Assembly: GCA_029851415.1 (NCBI GenBank)
Contig: CM056742.1
Coordinates: 97,198,976 to 97,262,975 of the forward strand
Direction of reading: 5' to 3'
DNA length: 64,000 nt
DNA from: Eretmocerus hayati
Taxonomy: Eukaryota > Arthropoda > Insecta > Hymenoptera > Aphelinidae
Shown: positions 51,992-64,000 of the stretch, one piece after another
How positions within the stretch are numbered: position 1 is the first letter of the stretch
Layout: each line of letters begins with the position of its first letter
The notes under the pieces: model-generated
Database searches by the model: none
What the model saw: only the letters and a program-made list of their open reading frames with translations
What the model was told of the DNA's origin: nothing
Program-made: the position numbers and the translations under genes

Positions 51992-54580
51992 AGAAAAGGT
52001 AGTATCAAAATGAATAGAGGTAGAAGTATACAGAGAATACCATGTGATAGAGAGTCCAAAATTTGTGAATGTGATGTAAGACTTGAATTGTTAATTTACC
52101 CAAGGGCTTTAATAGACTCATTACTTGTTCTTGTCTCAGGGTGTGAGCTGAGGTTTTCGTGTCACCAGAAAGACTCTCAAATTTTTTTTACTCAAAGACA
52201 ATATGAAGAGTTTTACATTATCCGACATCATGGCAGGTCTCCATTCTTGTCAATGATTCCCGGGTGATACTGTTCTCTATTCCTCATCATCAGGCAATTT
52301 GAGGGTCCTTCTTGTGGGCAATGACATGTTTGAAGAATTTTCAACCCAAAAGTTGCACATAACCTCTTCGTGCACGCACCTACTTTCTGTGCTTCCATAC
52401 CTTTGTTCCCCACTAGATTCTATAGTGGGGATTGTGAGGATTATTTTTAGTCGAAACACGATATGATAAGGTCATGCCATATGAGAGTTCATGGACTTTT
52501 CAAGGTCAAACACAAATTAGGCACTAGTAATGAAAACTTCATGATGAACTCCATGGAAAATCATCAATTAGGATTAAAAAACATGATGCGACCATTATCC
52601 TTATCCTATCATCAAAATTCAGTGAGTTATAACAGTCAAAAGAAGGATTGTTCCGAAGTGCATGATCAAGTGAGATGATTTGTAATAATCATTGGCTATG
52701 GGGGATAACTAATGATGAGACCATGTTCACCAAAATCATGGGACTTCCTCCACTTTGGGCCAAGGACGATAATACATAAATTCCTGCATAACTATTTCCC
52801 ATCCAAAGCCAAGGAGATTTAGACGAACCCAATCCAAAGATGTGTCCTCATATGTGGACGAATGCGGGGAGAGGTTAAGAGTCTTCAATTTGAACTTGGG
52901 GTGAGTCTGTTGTGCTTTGCACTTCTAATCTGGCCTGAAATCAGTGATATTTAATTTTCAAACTATTGCCAATACTTATATGATCTAATTATTCAGTCAG
53001 TGCGCTTTGAAATAAAGATGTCAATCATTTGAGCAATGCATTCTTTCACAACTCACAATACCAGGAGTGACCATGCATAGCGGAATAGCAGAATAAGCGG
53101 TTTCAACTTGCATCCGTACTATTCTTATGGGAGAGATGTAATATCTGGCCATATAGCTTCTCCCCGCCATCTTAAAACTTGAAAATTTGACTTAAGAAAG
53201 ACCATGCAAACTTTTATAACAACATTGACATTGATAGTATTCTGTGGCTCGTTTCTGATACTGTGGCTAGATACTATCCAGCACATTTATGAAAGCAACC
53301 AAGAGGGCCATAACATGGGGTGGAGCATTTCTTGACATTTGTATGATATCCTATTGCCTAGTACAATGCCATTTCACCAGACTCTAATGCCAAGAGGGAA
53401 TGACTGGTGATTGCTTCTATCAAAGAATGGAAAAAATAGATGGGCTCACTCGATCATGGGGACTGTAAGGAACCTTCAGGAGTATCCAAAATGCAAAAGA
53501 TACTCACCTAAATATATATCACCAAATGATCCACTGCCAATCTTTCGCCCAAGCCGATACTTATTGCCAACTCTTAGCTCCATGCTGCTTGGGAATGAGG
53601 CAGCCAGTAATCAAGATATAGTGAATATCATTATCATGCTCATTTATCACGAAAATACACCATCTCAGACCACACTTTGACCAAATGTATCAGATTGCGA
53701 TTCTGATTCCGACCCATTATCCATCAAACAACAATCATGGAGATCATTAATACGAATTGTATGGCTTACAAGCTGTAAAATGTTTGCATCAGATAAAAAG
53801 TTTAAGAGAAATGATCATTTCAGGTAATGTTTCAATGGACCCAGTTTGATCCTTAGCAATAAACTGGTCTTTTCGCTCTTTCCGAATGAATGACGTTTTG
53901 TGTTCTGCAGAATTGATGGGTGAGTTTCAGGTCTTCAAACATGATGCACAAATTTCAAAATTAGGATCTGGGGGTGCGAAAATACATTCTCGTCATTAGA
54001 TCGGATCAATGCATGTCCGCAGCGATTTATTATTGAAATATGATCGAGCAGGCCTAGGCTGAAATGTCGACAGGTGAACAGGGTTCGATCCTTCCCTTCA
54101 CCAGTGATGTCCTGGGAAAAAAATTATTCTTCGGCTCAGTTTTTTTTTTTCACCATTTGGAAGAAGACGATTTTCACACTCGAAAAACAATGCCCGTTAG
54201 AATTCCACACCCTTCAACTTATTGTTAAAAATCAACGAACAGGCATATTTTGTGCACCCCATTACGGCTTTTTGGATATTTTTAGCAACGAAAAGTGCTT
54301 AGAATGATTCCACACTTGCCCCTTGTAATTCCACACCCCGTGGATTCTCTGTAAGATGTTTGTTTATTGAGATTTAACGCTCTAAAGTCAATTAACAATT
54401 TCTACCAGCGTGGGGACCGGAAAAGCGCGACTGCGCAGGCTCATCAGTGTAATAATATGTAATATCTAGTTCCAGAAATCCGCCAGTGTTAAGGTATGAA
54501 ACCTTCGATCCCAGATAACCGTGAACCTACAACTCGGAGAATCTCGACTCGTACTACAAAATGAGAGGAAAACGGTCTAT
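51992..54580. other. Non-coding stretch
   Basis: AT-rich, with only short unconnected frames (for example 53411-53680 plus) lacking recognisable motifs. No long inverted repeats were noticed. Confidence 0.4.
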
Positions 54581-54582
54581 TA

Positions 54583-54795
54583 ACATGTAGTCCAAGGCAC
54601 AAACTATCGTTCCGCATTCACCCAAGACCGTACCTTGTGCCAAAGAGCGACTCCTACGTGTAGTCAAAGACGTAAACTACCATTCCGCATTCACACGAGA
54701 TTATGCTTCGTGCCGGAGAGTCCCCGCGCGTAGTCAAAGATATAAAGTGACGATCCGCATCCACGCAGGGTTGTGTCTTGTGCTGAAGGGTGGCT
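54583..54795. repeat. Three tandem units of about 73 bp
   Basis: The units begin GTAGTCCAAGGCACAAACTA, GTAGTCAAAGACGTAAACTA and GTAGTCAAAGATATAAAGTG and each contain a TCCGCATTCAC-like and a TTGTGCC/CGTGCC-like block. Moderate divergence. They lie just upstream of the LTR-type region. Confidence 0.75.
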
Positions 54796-55168
54796 CTCGA
54801 CTAAATAAAGATATTGGGATTAAATGATGGATTAACCATAAGCCAACGGTCACGTTGGTCTGAGAACACGTTGTTGACATGATTTACGAGTCCCAACCGG
54901 GACTCATGATTCCAGAACTCCCTGCGGATACACGGCATGGAAGCCGTCGGCAACGGACATCGGACAGGCCTCAAGCCAAAGCAAAGACCAGCTACAGCTA
55001 CGTGCATAAGCCAAGCAACGCTAAGAGGACATGAGATGCAGCATCGCAACAGCCAAAGGGGGCGGTCGACAAACAACACTCGCCGTACAGCCATGACCTC
55101 ATTACCGCATACGGCCATGAGACTCGGCAACGTCGCATACGCTTGGCAACGCCGACGACACCACCTAG

Positions 55169-56160
55169 TGTTACGAATCGACTCTAATTTAAACTGGAAG
55201 GCGCGATATTCAAAAGTAAAATCAAGCCTATTGTCTGTTTCGGGGCAACATCCCAGATCCACCTCATCAGTGCCCCTCTGGGATGCCTGGGGCATACAGA
55301 CTTTTCGTGTTCAATCAATAATTATGAATTCATCGTGTTCAATTAATAATTACAATTTTATTATGTTTAATTGGAATTTACATACCATATCGTGGGTTCG
55401 ATAGATGTTACGGCATAGAAATGCCTGGAGACTTTCGGTACGAATAGTTTTACTCAGAATGCAGGCGGGATCCGCAACCTCTCGTATTTATATGTTCAGT
55501 ATAACTTCTACTACTATACATGTGTATTAAATCTCATAGGGGCCCACTTTTCCTTTCTTGGAATCGCCCATAAGTCTAATACCCACCAGTATCACTGAAT
55601 GCTGGCCTTGGCCTTGTAATACTTCCTAATTTCCTCAAAATCTTGGATACCCAGAAATGAATCCCACTTTTCCGATAGATAGTTTCTTCACTATAGATAT
55701 TCAATATTGTGCCGAACATAAAAAGCTCATCTATGATTTCTCGAAACCCGTTGTATCACTTCCTCCTGTCACATTTGTCGTTGAGTTTAATGAGAAAGTT
55801 TCCTAAGACTCTTCGTGTAAGTTCGCTCCAATGACAATTTTTATGGTGAAACACTATCCGCATAACTTATAACTCCTACGCGCTACAAGTCGATATTCGG
55901 TGGTTTACTGATTTTCCCATTACTTCATCCATACATAGCATTATACTATCATACTAAATATTCATGAGTACCACTAAACGAAGTCACCCGGCCCCCAGTA
56001 GTAAGTGTTGAAATAAGGTAATTCTGATGAGCTGATGCATCGGATTGAAAGAGAGGGAAACTCAGATGCCAACCGCGCGAGAAACTTGATGACTTCGGGA
56101 AGGTAGTGGGAAGTCAACTCCACGTAATTCCAGATCGCTGTATGTTACCCGACCATTACA
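55169..56160 (-). repeat. 3' LTR of the minus-strand element
   Basis: 992 bp; the same sequence as 57883-58874. On the minus strand it begins TGTAATGGTC and ends CGTAACA, and is preceded by the purine-rich GAGGGAGC. Confidence 0.9.
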
Positions 56161-57777
56161 GCTCCCTCGTTGTAAAAAAGATTAATCAATGATTGATCCT
56201 TTTTCTCTCAATAGCTTTCCTCCTACGAATTTTGGAAATCCGGGTCATTATTCCACTATGATGCAGCGGTTCATTTGATCCTAACCCGACATTTAATTTG
56301 CTTCCTTAGAAACCCAATTAGAGTAAGATTGATCAATTATTTTCATTCCGAAGAAGTTTCGATAATAAACGATTTGATCTTTCATCCTATGTCCCACCCT
56401 TTTCAGCACCGTAGGTTACTAGACATTCCTTAACATTGCTGTTTTTCCAGACACATCTCAAATCGAATGCAGGCTCGTTACACCGTGGTTAGTTATAAAT
56501 TATGATGAATTCTTCTGTCAGTTCCTCTACATATCCCTTCCTTGCTTCTACCGGCTTATCATTGCTTTTCGATTAGGAAAGCTTATGCTCTTTATCGTTG
56601 AGAGGAATTCACAAAATAATAGTACTCGTTGTTGCGGTACTCTTTTCGTTCTCAACCAAATCAGATGCGTATGACATTTTGCTGTGACGGGTAGCCCAGT
56701 CTCTTGGATCCGGACTATGTGAACTGCGCCCTTGCGTCATTTCTGTTGACGAGGCACACAGAACACGCCCGCACAACTCGGGGACGGGACTTAATAATTT
56801 GGGGGCGACGGATTCATGGCTACCAACGTGATGGGAGGACTTATCTTCTCCTCGCATCTCAAGAGACGGATAGAAGATGTCAACTGACACTCCATTCAAT
56901 CGCACCCTCCGGATCGGCTCGAAGAAAATTTCAGACTCCTCTCAATCACGGGCACCGTAATGATCTCCGCGGGGAGTGGATCAGGGTAGTTTCCTGTTAT
57001 ACCATTCTCAACATTCCCCTCGCGAACTAGGTAGCATGCTCTCTCATTTGAAGTTGGCGTTCGAAGCTGCTTTCCTTGAGTCAGTTAGCATCGCCTCAAC
57101 GGTATAAGTTCACACAAAAATACTCAATTTTCTACCTATTTGGCTCTTACTATCTCACCATGTCTTGTCGTCGGTCGGGTACAGATGTTAACTAGGGATG
57201 CCGTTTGTTGAGGGAAATCATGCAGATATCATTTAGATGACAGTTATGGTGTTATTTTCCTAGATAGATATGGATCAAGTGCCAAAATCAGTCAACGCGT
57301 CTGCATTTGCTTGAGATGCCAAATAATCAAGATCCTGTCGATTATCTTATGACTCGATTTTATTCCAAAATCGAATTCCAAAATGAAACAATGGATGGAA
57401 TTTTGAGATCTTTCTACCTTACCATGAACACAATTTTTTATCAAAAGTGTGAGTGTATTTCTTCAAATTAAGAGTTATTAAATTGGTGCCAGCTGTTGAA
57501 TTTAAGGTTGCTTATAACGTTGTCGAATCGAAGAAAGAATATACATTTAGCGTACTATCACTAATGACCGGCTTCCGATTTTCCGTTCCCGAAAACTATC
57601 TCATCCTAATGTACCAATGAGCCGCTTTCCGCGAAAGTTTAATGCACCTTTTCCATGGTGAAATATTCACGCAACCTTGATATATAATGTGATCTGATAG
57701 CTCCCTCGTTAAATTCTAGAATCCCCCTTATTCTCTGAGACTTGAATTTTCCTGGTCCCGCCTGATAATGCAAAAGG

Positions 57778-57808
<31 letters not shown>

Positions 57809-57882
57809 TTAAATTATTATTATTATTTTTTTTCGAAAGTCTCCTGTTATCTATCGTATCCCACTTCTGACACCATTTTTTA

Positions 57883-58874
57883 TGTTACGAATCGACTCTA
57901 ATTTAAACTGGAAGGCGCGATATTCAAAAGTAAAATCAAGCCTATTGTCTGTTTCGGGGCAACATCCCAGATCCACCTCATCAGTGCCCCTCTGGGATGC
58001 CTGGGGCATACAGACTTTTCGTGTTCAATCAATAATTATGAATTCATCGTGTTCAATTAATAATTACAATTTTATTATGTTTAATTGGAATTTACATACC
58101 ATATCGTGGGTTCGATAGATGTTACGGCATAGAAATGCCTGGAGACTTTCGGTACGAATAGTTTTACTCAGAATGCAGGCGGGATCCGCAACCTCTCGTA
58201 TTTATATGTTCAGTATAACTTCTACTACTATACATGTGTATTAAATCTCATAGGGGCCCACTTTTCCTTTCTTGGAATCGCCCATAAGTCTAATACCCAC
58301 CAGTATCACTGAATGCTGGCCTTGGCCTTGTAATACTTCCTAATTTCCTCAAAATCTTGGATACCCAGAAATGAATCCCACTTTTCCGATAGATAGTTTC
58401 TTCACTATAGATATTCAATATTGTGCCGAACATAAAAAGCTCATCTATGATTTCTCGAAACCCGTTGTATCACTTCCTCCTGTCACATTTGTCGTTGAGT
58501 TTAATGAGAAAGTTTCCTAAGACTCTTCGTGTAAGTTCGCTCCAATGACAATTTTTATGGTGAAACACTATCCGCATAACTTATAACTCCTACGCGCTAC
58601 AAGTCGATATTCGGTGGTTTACTGATTTTCCCATTACTTCATCCATACATAGCATTATACTATCATACTAAATATTCATGAGTACCACTAAACGAAGTCA
58701 CCCGGCCCCCAGTAGTAAGTGTTGAAATAAGGTAATTCTGATGAGCTGATGCATCGGATTGAAAGAGAGGGAAACTCAGATGCCAACCGCGCGAGAAACT
58801 TGATGACTTCGGGAAGGTAGTGGGAAGTCAACTCCACGTAATTCCAGATCGCTGTATGTTACCCGACCATTACA
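57883..58874 (-). repeat. 5' LTR of the minus-strand element
   Basis: 992 bp; followed on the minus strand, after 6-7 nt, by the PBS-like TGGTGTCAGAAGTGGG (about 57,861-57,876). The TRIM at 27.6 kb uses a very similar PBS (TGGTATCAGAAGTGGG). Confidence 0.9.
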
Positions 58875-59178
58875 CTAGCAACAACAAGCCCGGCGCCGTT
58901 GCATACCGCGGGGAGGCCTTATTAGATGACGCAACCGACAACCAATCAGAGACGCTGCCCAGACGAGAGAGAGTCTCCCCTCCAGCGCGCAGATCCACGA
59001 CGCGCTCGATCGATAATGGCCGCGCACGAATTAGGCAACAGCCCGCCCCCTTTCAGTAGTCGGCACCACCCAGATCCATGATGGCGCATCAAGGAGAGGA
59101 TGCGCACGCACCACCAGCAACCAGTCAGAGGCTTCCGTGGGCGTAACCACGCCACTCAGCTAATGACGTCATTTCGTC

Positions 59179-59187
59179 TATATAAGG
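59179..59187 (+). promoter_or_regulatory. TATA box of LTR element G
   Basis: TATATAAGG about 180 bp upstream of an AATAAA signal and 245 bp upstream of the PBS-like site, as expected within an LTR. Confidence 0.55.
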
Positions 59188-59531
59188 AGCCTACAGACGC
59201 CCGCCAGCAGACTTGGGGCTTGAGACCCAGACCTATAACCTCAGCCTCGCTCGAGTAACCACATAACGAGCCTTGTACTCCCATTTTGTATAACGCATTT
59301 CATAACGCCAGTTCTGTATAGAGTCTTTCATAACGCCAGTTTTGTGTAGAGTCAGTTAATAAAGCCACATTGATTGTCACCACTGCTTCCATTGTGCTTC
59401 AGCACTTAACAACTCAACGAACCTGGCCCCATCACAAGTAACAATAGCGACGGTCCAGAGATCCAGCCATCCAGAAGTTCCAGCAACTGCAGCAGACATC
59501 GAATATTTATAAGTTCCAGGTTTGTAAGCGT

Positions 59532-59953
59532 ATGAAGGAGACCCAGGCCTCGCCGGAACGGCCGACAAAAATACCAGGAGGGGCTAGTTCCGTGACTGAG
59601 GTCTACCCTGAGGAATATCAACCTCCTCTGAAGGTCCCAAAATACATACCCGAGTTCGTACCTACGCTTCGCCGCACGACAAGAGTGCTCGACCTGACCG
59701 TGTACGGCGTTTCTCCGACAGACGATGAACGATGTCTGACTCCAGCGGACCCAAGCGTTGCCCGCGCTGCCATTTCCGATTCCCAGGAGCCAGCCGAACC
59801 GCAACCGTGTACGAACTCTACGCCTTACAACAGGCCCGTCGATTAGCACGCGCAGGCGCAGAATCAAGTAGGCCTCGAGTTATAAACGGCGCCACGCCAG
59901 ATTCAACGACTGAACCAAGCGTTCCGTCTTCGCCAGAACCATCGTCCCAGTAA
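59532..59953 (+). pseudogene. Possible gag start of LTR element G
   Basis: Two overlapping frames about 90 bp after the PBS-like site: 59532-59846 (104 codons, Pro/Thr-rich, YPEEYQPPLKVPKYIPEF, RRTTRVLDL) and 59732-59953 (RCPRCHFRFPG, a CxxC pair, then a Ser/Pro-rich end). The position suggests the leader or gag beginning of the element. I recognise no gag domain, and the frame change suggests decay. Confidence 0.35.
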
Positions 59954-60029
59954 CTTCAGGGCTCGTTCATAACACCAGTAAGGCTTGCGTAAATTTGTCC
60001 AAAATTATAATTCCCAGGGCAATTGCAAG

Positions 60030-60930
60030 GAGACCGTTCTAAAGGGGCTCAATAGCTCACTCCTAGAATACAGCCCGTTCTAATGGCTCACCTCTACAAC
60101 TTGTTCAAACAATTATCAAACGTCCCCTAATTGAACCCATTACTGCATGGGTTTGGAGCTATCTGGGTGTAAGCCGAATGTTGTAGGTGATTGCTCACTC
60201 TCTCGAATTAATGGCTCGGGACTTTTTTGCCGAAAATCGTTCTCGTTTTGCGTACAAGTTAGATTTGTTCAATGTTATCCCCTCCTCAACGAGTCTTTCC
60301 AGGCGGTCCGGCGTCGGAAGCGCACCGAGTGTACTCTAGAATGCTTTGTGATGACAATTGAAATACGAAATCCTCATCCTATGTCATTTCATTCTTCTAA
60401 TTTATTCCTCTTTACCAAAGCTCTATGTATAGGGCTGAATCCTGTTGAAGATCTCAACATTACAAGATCACAAGGTCAGTGGGGACGGATCAGATTGATT
60501 GATTGATTGATTGATAACTTTATCAGCCCGGGGACATCGCGTCCCATAGGGCAACATGAGAAGTACATATATGGTACATGAATATCCCTGCTGAAAATAA
60601 TTTCGTGGCATCCCATGGGATCCCATGGGATCCCACGAAATTATTTTCAGCAGGGATGTATATATAATATAAATAATCAAATAGATAAGATATGAAGAGA
60701 CGGAGTAATGCTTAAGAAATCTGACTCGTTTGCAAAAACTAGAACGATTTTCTGCCAAAGAAGTCCTGAGCCATTATTTAGAGTGGGTGAGCAATTACCG
60801 ACAACATTCAGCTCGCACTCAGGTAACTCCTAACCGATGCGATAATTGGTTCAATTAGGGGGCGTTTAATAATTGTTTGAAAAATTTGTGGGGGTGAGCT
60901 ATTGAGCCTCTTCAGAATGGTTTTTTTTGT
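60030..60930. mobile_element. Inverted-repeat element I
   Basis: 60030-60205 and 60770-60925 are inverted copies (shared GGCTCAATAGCTCAC, AATTGTTTGAA, CCCCTAATTGAACC, GAATGTTGT.GGT.ATTGCTCAC). Between them are a GATT microsatellite (60,495-60,515), the E-type hairpin at 60,586-60,654, and no genes. Ends and target duplication are not exact. Probably a non-autonomous DNA element. Confidence 0.65.
60586..60654. repeat. 69 bp E-type hairpin
   Basis: CCCTGCTGAAAATAATTTCG and its inverted complement enclose tandem ATCCCATGGG units. The tips match MITE E at 36,903-37,182, so this is a shrunken member of the same family. AT occurs at both flanks. Confidence 0.8.
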
Positions 60931-61039
60931 CAGGGGCGCAGTGAGCTCCATATATTATTATATACTTATTGCAATACATATATGATCATATGATAGAAGA
61001 TAGCACATAGCAACTCATCTCTTTATCCTGGGGAAACCC

Positions 61040-61215
61040 CACCAGCGACGATGAGCGATGAGGAAATGTAGGTTATCAACAATAGTATAAATACGGCGCA
61101 AAGGAAGCGCTGTGTGATTCTTCATCTGCGTTTTCTCGCACTAGGAGCTTTCCCTAGGGAGGGTATAGAAGGAGGAGAGTAAACTCCGCTCTCGCTAACA
61201 TTGGTGGGGGGCCTC
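61040..61215 (+). promoter_or_regulatory. Possible LTR-like promoter region
   Basis: TATAAATA near 61,086 is followed by a GC-richer leader, a CTAACA ending and TTGGTGGGGGGCCTC, which looks like an LTR end and primer-binding site. Only one copy is present and no gag is readable downstream, so this is tentative. Confidence 0.3.
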
Positions 61216-61489
61216 AGAGGGTGGCGGAAATCTCCACCCGGACGCCGAGAGCGCCACCGCGCGCCGAAATTTTGAAGCTTCCGTTCCGAAATGAAAGGAA
61301 GGTGCGAAATCTACCTTCCGTAACGAGCAGGTGTGCTTCGAGCTTTCCACGACGACTTGCGGGTGGATGTCGTCTGCACGGCATGGCCGCGATCTCGGAA
61401 TTACAATCTCAATGCTCGCATATTAATTTTGTGCAGTACATTGCACAGGGATGCATGAGTAATTCCGTGAGTACTGAGTGATGGCAAAT

Positions 61490-64000
61490 CATAAATGTGC
61501 ATGCAGTGGTTCGCGAGGGTCAACGGGGCATGCACAACAGCTGTCACAGCGATAAGTTAGCAATACTGGTACCAGTGTATGCACCCGCACGTTGATAACA
61601 AGTGAGCGTGGATTTTTTTTTTGGAAGTGGACCGTGATAAGGAGCGTAACCAATCTCATTTGCTGAGACATCAGTCATTAGTATATAAATTTTCACTGTG
61701 ATTCTCTATTCAATACAGATGCAGTTATGTGAGTCTATGTGCAGCATGTTTTTCATTCTTATTCTTAGTCTTGATGAATTGAATGGAAGGTATTGATATT
61801 GAAAATGAATCACCATGCATTGAATAGCTGCATAAAAAGATTGAGAATTCAGAATAGCGGAACTCATGTGGACTAACAACAGCATCATTCAACCTTAAAA
61901 TGTGTGACTTCTCCGACTTTATTCTGCTATACGTACATATACTCATCCTTTTAAAAAGAACTATTAAGTATTTGGATATGTCAATTGGAGCGGTTCCAAG
62001 CAAGAGCTTTTTTGTACATGTCACTTGTTAACGTGTAATAGCTTCAATGTGCATCAATATACAAGGATTTTTCCGTTGTAATGTATATATAGCTGCTATT
62101 TTGTGAAATAAGAATTTAAATATGAGGACACATTGAAGAAATGCTACTCATGAGTATTCGTAAACAACTGCAATTCTGATACAATTCCCACCGAATAGTT
62201 ATAATTCAATGCAGAATACTTTTCCATCAATGCCTACAAGGTCCATATCAATGTCGTCCCATCTTTCTTGAGAAGATGATCCTCCAGCACAACCTAAAAG
62301 ATAGTACTTTTTTATTCGCTTTTATTGAACTCGGGCGCGTGGAGACAAGATTTCTTGTCGGGGAACTTCGTCATGTGAGCGTGTCATTGACACACTTTGG
62401 TATTGTTGTGTTGGTGTAGAGGCTCTGAATGCTCTGATGCGCGATTTTACATTGTGTAAACGCAAACGCGGCTTTGTGCGCAGATCGAGGGGAGAGCATG
62501 TAGAGAACAGTAGAGAAAGAATCTATAAGGTGTCACAACTCACAGCTGTGAGCAGAGCACATATATAGCACCATATAGCACATCAGCCGATCAGCCGGAG
62601 ATGCTGAGAGATCCTCGCTATCTTTCTAATTTGCACTAATAAATGATCATCAGTGATTACGGTAAAAAGCAATGCTCTCGCTTGCCGGCCTGGCCGAGCT
62701 GCCCGCTTATTGTTGCTGCACGCCGCGAAAATTACATACCCATAACCTCTACGATTGTTCACCGCGTGATATGATGCTGTTGCAGGTTGCAGCTCAGTGC
62801 AGATATTTTGTGTGATGAAGTGATTTCATTAATGTGTTCCACTTCTGGATCTATCCTGCAATGACTCTCATCTTCATCAATTTGTAGATGAATTTGTGAA
62901 CAGTGTCAAAGCAGATGATTGAGAAGAGTATTAGAAACAAATGTTCAGACCAGTAGAATTACTGATAGGTGGTTGATGGTTCTATATTTTTTCATAGCTG
63001 TGAAGAGCTAAATTTTCTAGTACGCAATCAAGTTTTGCATACGGCGGAGAAATCAAGTCACAGTTTTGATCAAGCAGTAACAGAGTGATGAATTGTATTT
63101 CATGGGACACTGTGTATCAATTGATTAGTAACTGCCATCAATCTCTCTCCTAAATGTTAATTAGGTGTGCCATTGCTCAGAACTCCAGATTAGTGACGGA
63201 ATAGACCACTTTTGTTGTGAACATCAGTTGCAATAGTTCCATGCGTACCAAGTGCTTGTTTGTTCACACTCCTAAGGATGCTTTCTAGCACTGACACATC
63301 CATTACAAAAATTTAGCAGTCATTTTCAACTAAATTCCACCACTCCAATGGTTTCTGTGTAGATGATTACAATTCTGCAACACTAATAACAAAGTATTAG
63401 TGTGGTATCAGCATAGAGGGCTCAAAGATCATTCAGTTTCTTAGAAGCACAAAGCATCGCTCGACTAATTTGAATTAGCAGATAACCCTATCCATGATTG
63501 ATCTCCGACTTGTGAACTGTTGTGGAATACTCATTGATAGAGATGTACTCATGTTGTCAATAAGCTATACAGCCTCCTGAATTTGATTTGCCAATAACTT
63601 GGCATTCATTACAAAGTTACTGGTTTGCTATACATGACAAGAGGCATAATTTGGGATCAACCGTGGCTGATCGCTCTACTCCTGACTAATCCATTTGTAC
63701 TCTACAGCCCTTCTTTCCCAATACTTATGCAGAAATGGATACATCCCTTCATTATGATCAGCCAGAGAAATTTCAAAGATTATCCAAAGCTTTAGCCTGA
63801 TATTAAATTTTTCGAATTATGGTCCATTTTAAATTATTAGATATGAACTAAAAATATGAAAATAAATTAATTTAAAAAAATAATTTTGAAAATTCGCTTT
63901 TATGAACATAATAGCAACGCAAAATGTGAAAATAATCTTGAATCTCCTTTCTGCATCTAGCATAGATGTTGGCTAAGTTTACTGACTTACGTGCTCCAAG
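61490..64000. other. AT-rich sequence to the window end
   Basis: No gene, repeat array or inverted repeat that I can support. Short frames (for example 61725-62024 minus) have no recognisable motif. Confidence 0.45.

Larger units (their letters stand above)
55169..58874 (-). mobile_element. Non-autonomous LTR retrotransposon with 992 bp LTRs
   Basis: Direct repeats 55169-56160 and 57883-58874 start TGTTACGAATCG and end CGACCATTACA; I saw no difference between them. CTAG flanks the whole (55165-55168 and 58875-58878). The transcribed strand is minus: next to the right LTR the minus strand reads TGGTGTCAGAAGTGGG (PBS), and next to the left LTR it reads GAGGGAGC (polypurine). The 1722 bp interior has a poly-T run near 57,780-57,807 and no reverse transcriptase, integrase or protease that I can read, so movement must depend on another element. 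Identical LTRs imply recent insertion. Confidence 0.9.
54830..59440 (+). mobile_element. 5' region of an LTR retrotransposon (G), interrupted
   Basis: Sequence on both sides of the nested element (54.83-55.168 and 58.879-59.42 kb) joins through CTAG and has a uniform GC-richer composition. The right part has TATATAAGG at 59179, AATAAA at 59358 and a PBS-like TGGCCCCATCACAAGT at 59424, followed by a possible gag start. This is the order U3-R-U5-PBS. The 5' boundary of the LTR and any 3' partner were not found, so the element is incomplete here or extends in a form I cannot see. Confidence 0.5.

Noticed and set aside
54937..55404. 155-codon plus-strand frame
   Set aside because: It crosses the junction between LTR element G and the inserted LTR at 55,169, so it is a chimeric artefact.

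Overview
The window reads as a transposon-dense, AT-rich stretch of an invertebrate, most likely insect, nuclear genome. The evidence is a Polinton/Maverick of arthropod type, CR1/Jockey-like and R1-like LINE pieces, LTR elements, MITEs, tRNA-derived SINEs, spliceosomal introns and short TTAGG-like strings. I see no convincing single-copy host gene. Almost every coding signal belongs to a mobile element, and most are broken.

Region by region: (1) 1-2.6 kb holds nothing I recognise. (2) 3.0-15.2 kb is one degenerate CR1/Jockey-like LINE (ORF1, endonuclease, reverse transcriptase) split by at least three insertions. These are an unresolved insert (about 4.4-6.5 kb), a 5.9 kb DNA transposon with long TIRs (7124-13010) that itself carries a 1.7 kb foldback element (7241-8962), and an 874 bp MITE (13607-14480) that itself carries an R1-like 3' end. 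(3) 15.5-19.7 kb holds a decayed two-gene DNA transposon: a zinc-finger transposase-like gene and an accessory protein. (4) 19.7-28.3 kb is mostly non-coding. It contains a tRNA-derived SINE, a relic of a second Polinton (24.0-24.8 kb), a GC-rich island (26.46-27.1 kb) and a complete 569 bp TRIM whose LTRs each contain a tRNA-Lys-like sequence followed by T5.

(5) 28,365-48,431 is an end-to-end Polinton with TIRs of about 0.5 kb and a 6 bp target duplication TAGGTA. Its genes are: unknown ORF, integrase with chromodomain, a DFEGF-motif protein, double-jelly-roll major capsid, penton/minor capsid, adenain-like protease, and a PLA2-like capsid protein, all on the minus strand; then packaging ATPase, a DUF8207-like protein and a coiled-coil protein on the plus strand; then protein-primed DNA polymerase B, a Cys-rich ORF (both minus) and an unknown plus-strand ORF. 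Together these are the self-synthesising replication (PolB plus integrase) and virion-assembly (MCP, penton, protease, ATPase) modules. Younger elements split the MCP, PLA2, coiled-coil and right-end genes. Frameshifts or stops hit the integrase, penton, DUF8207-like and coiled-coil genes, so the copy looks dead. Three putative small GT-AG introns are visible.

(6) 48.4-55 kb: flanking sequence with a TAA-flanked MITE, a LINE ORF1 relic and another foldback element. (7) 54.8-60 kb: an LTR-element 5' region (TATA, AATAAA, PBS-like site) interrupted by a 3.7 kb non-autonomous LTR retrotransposon in reverse orientation with 992 bp LTRs and a CTAG duplication. (8) 60-61 kb: an element with inverted-repeat arms, then mostly featureless AT-rich DNA to the end.

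All family assignments come from motif recognition and sequence layout; no database search was possible.
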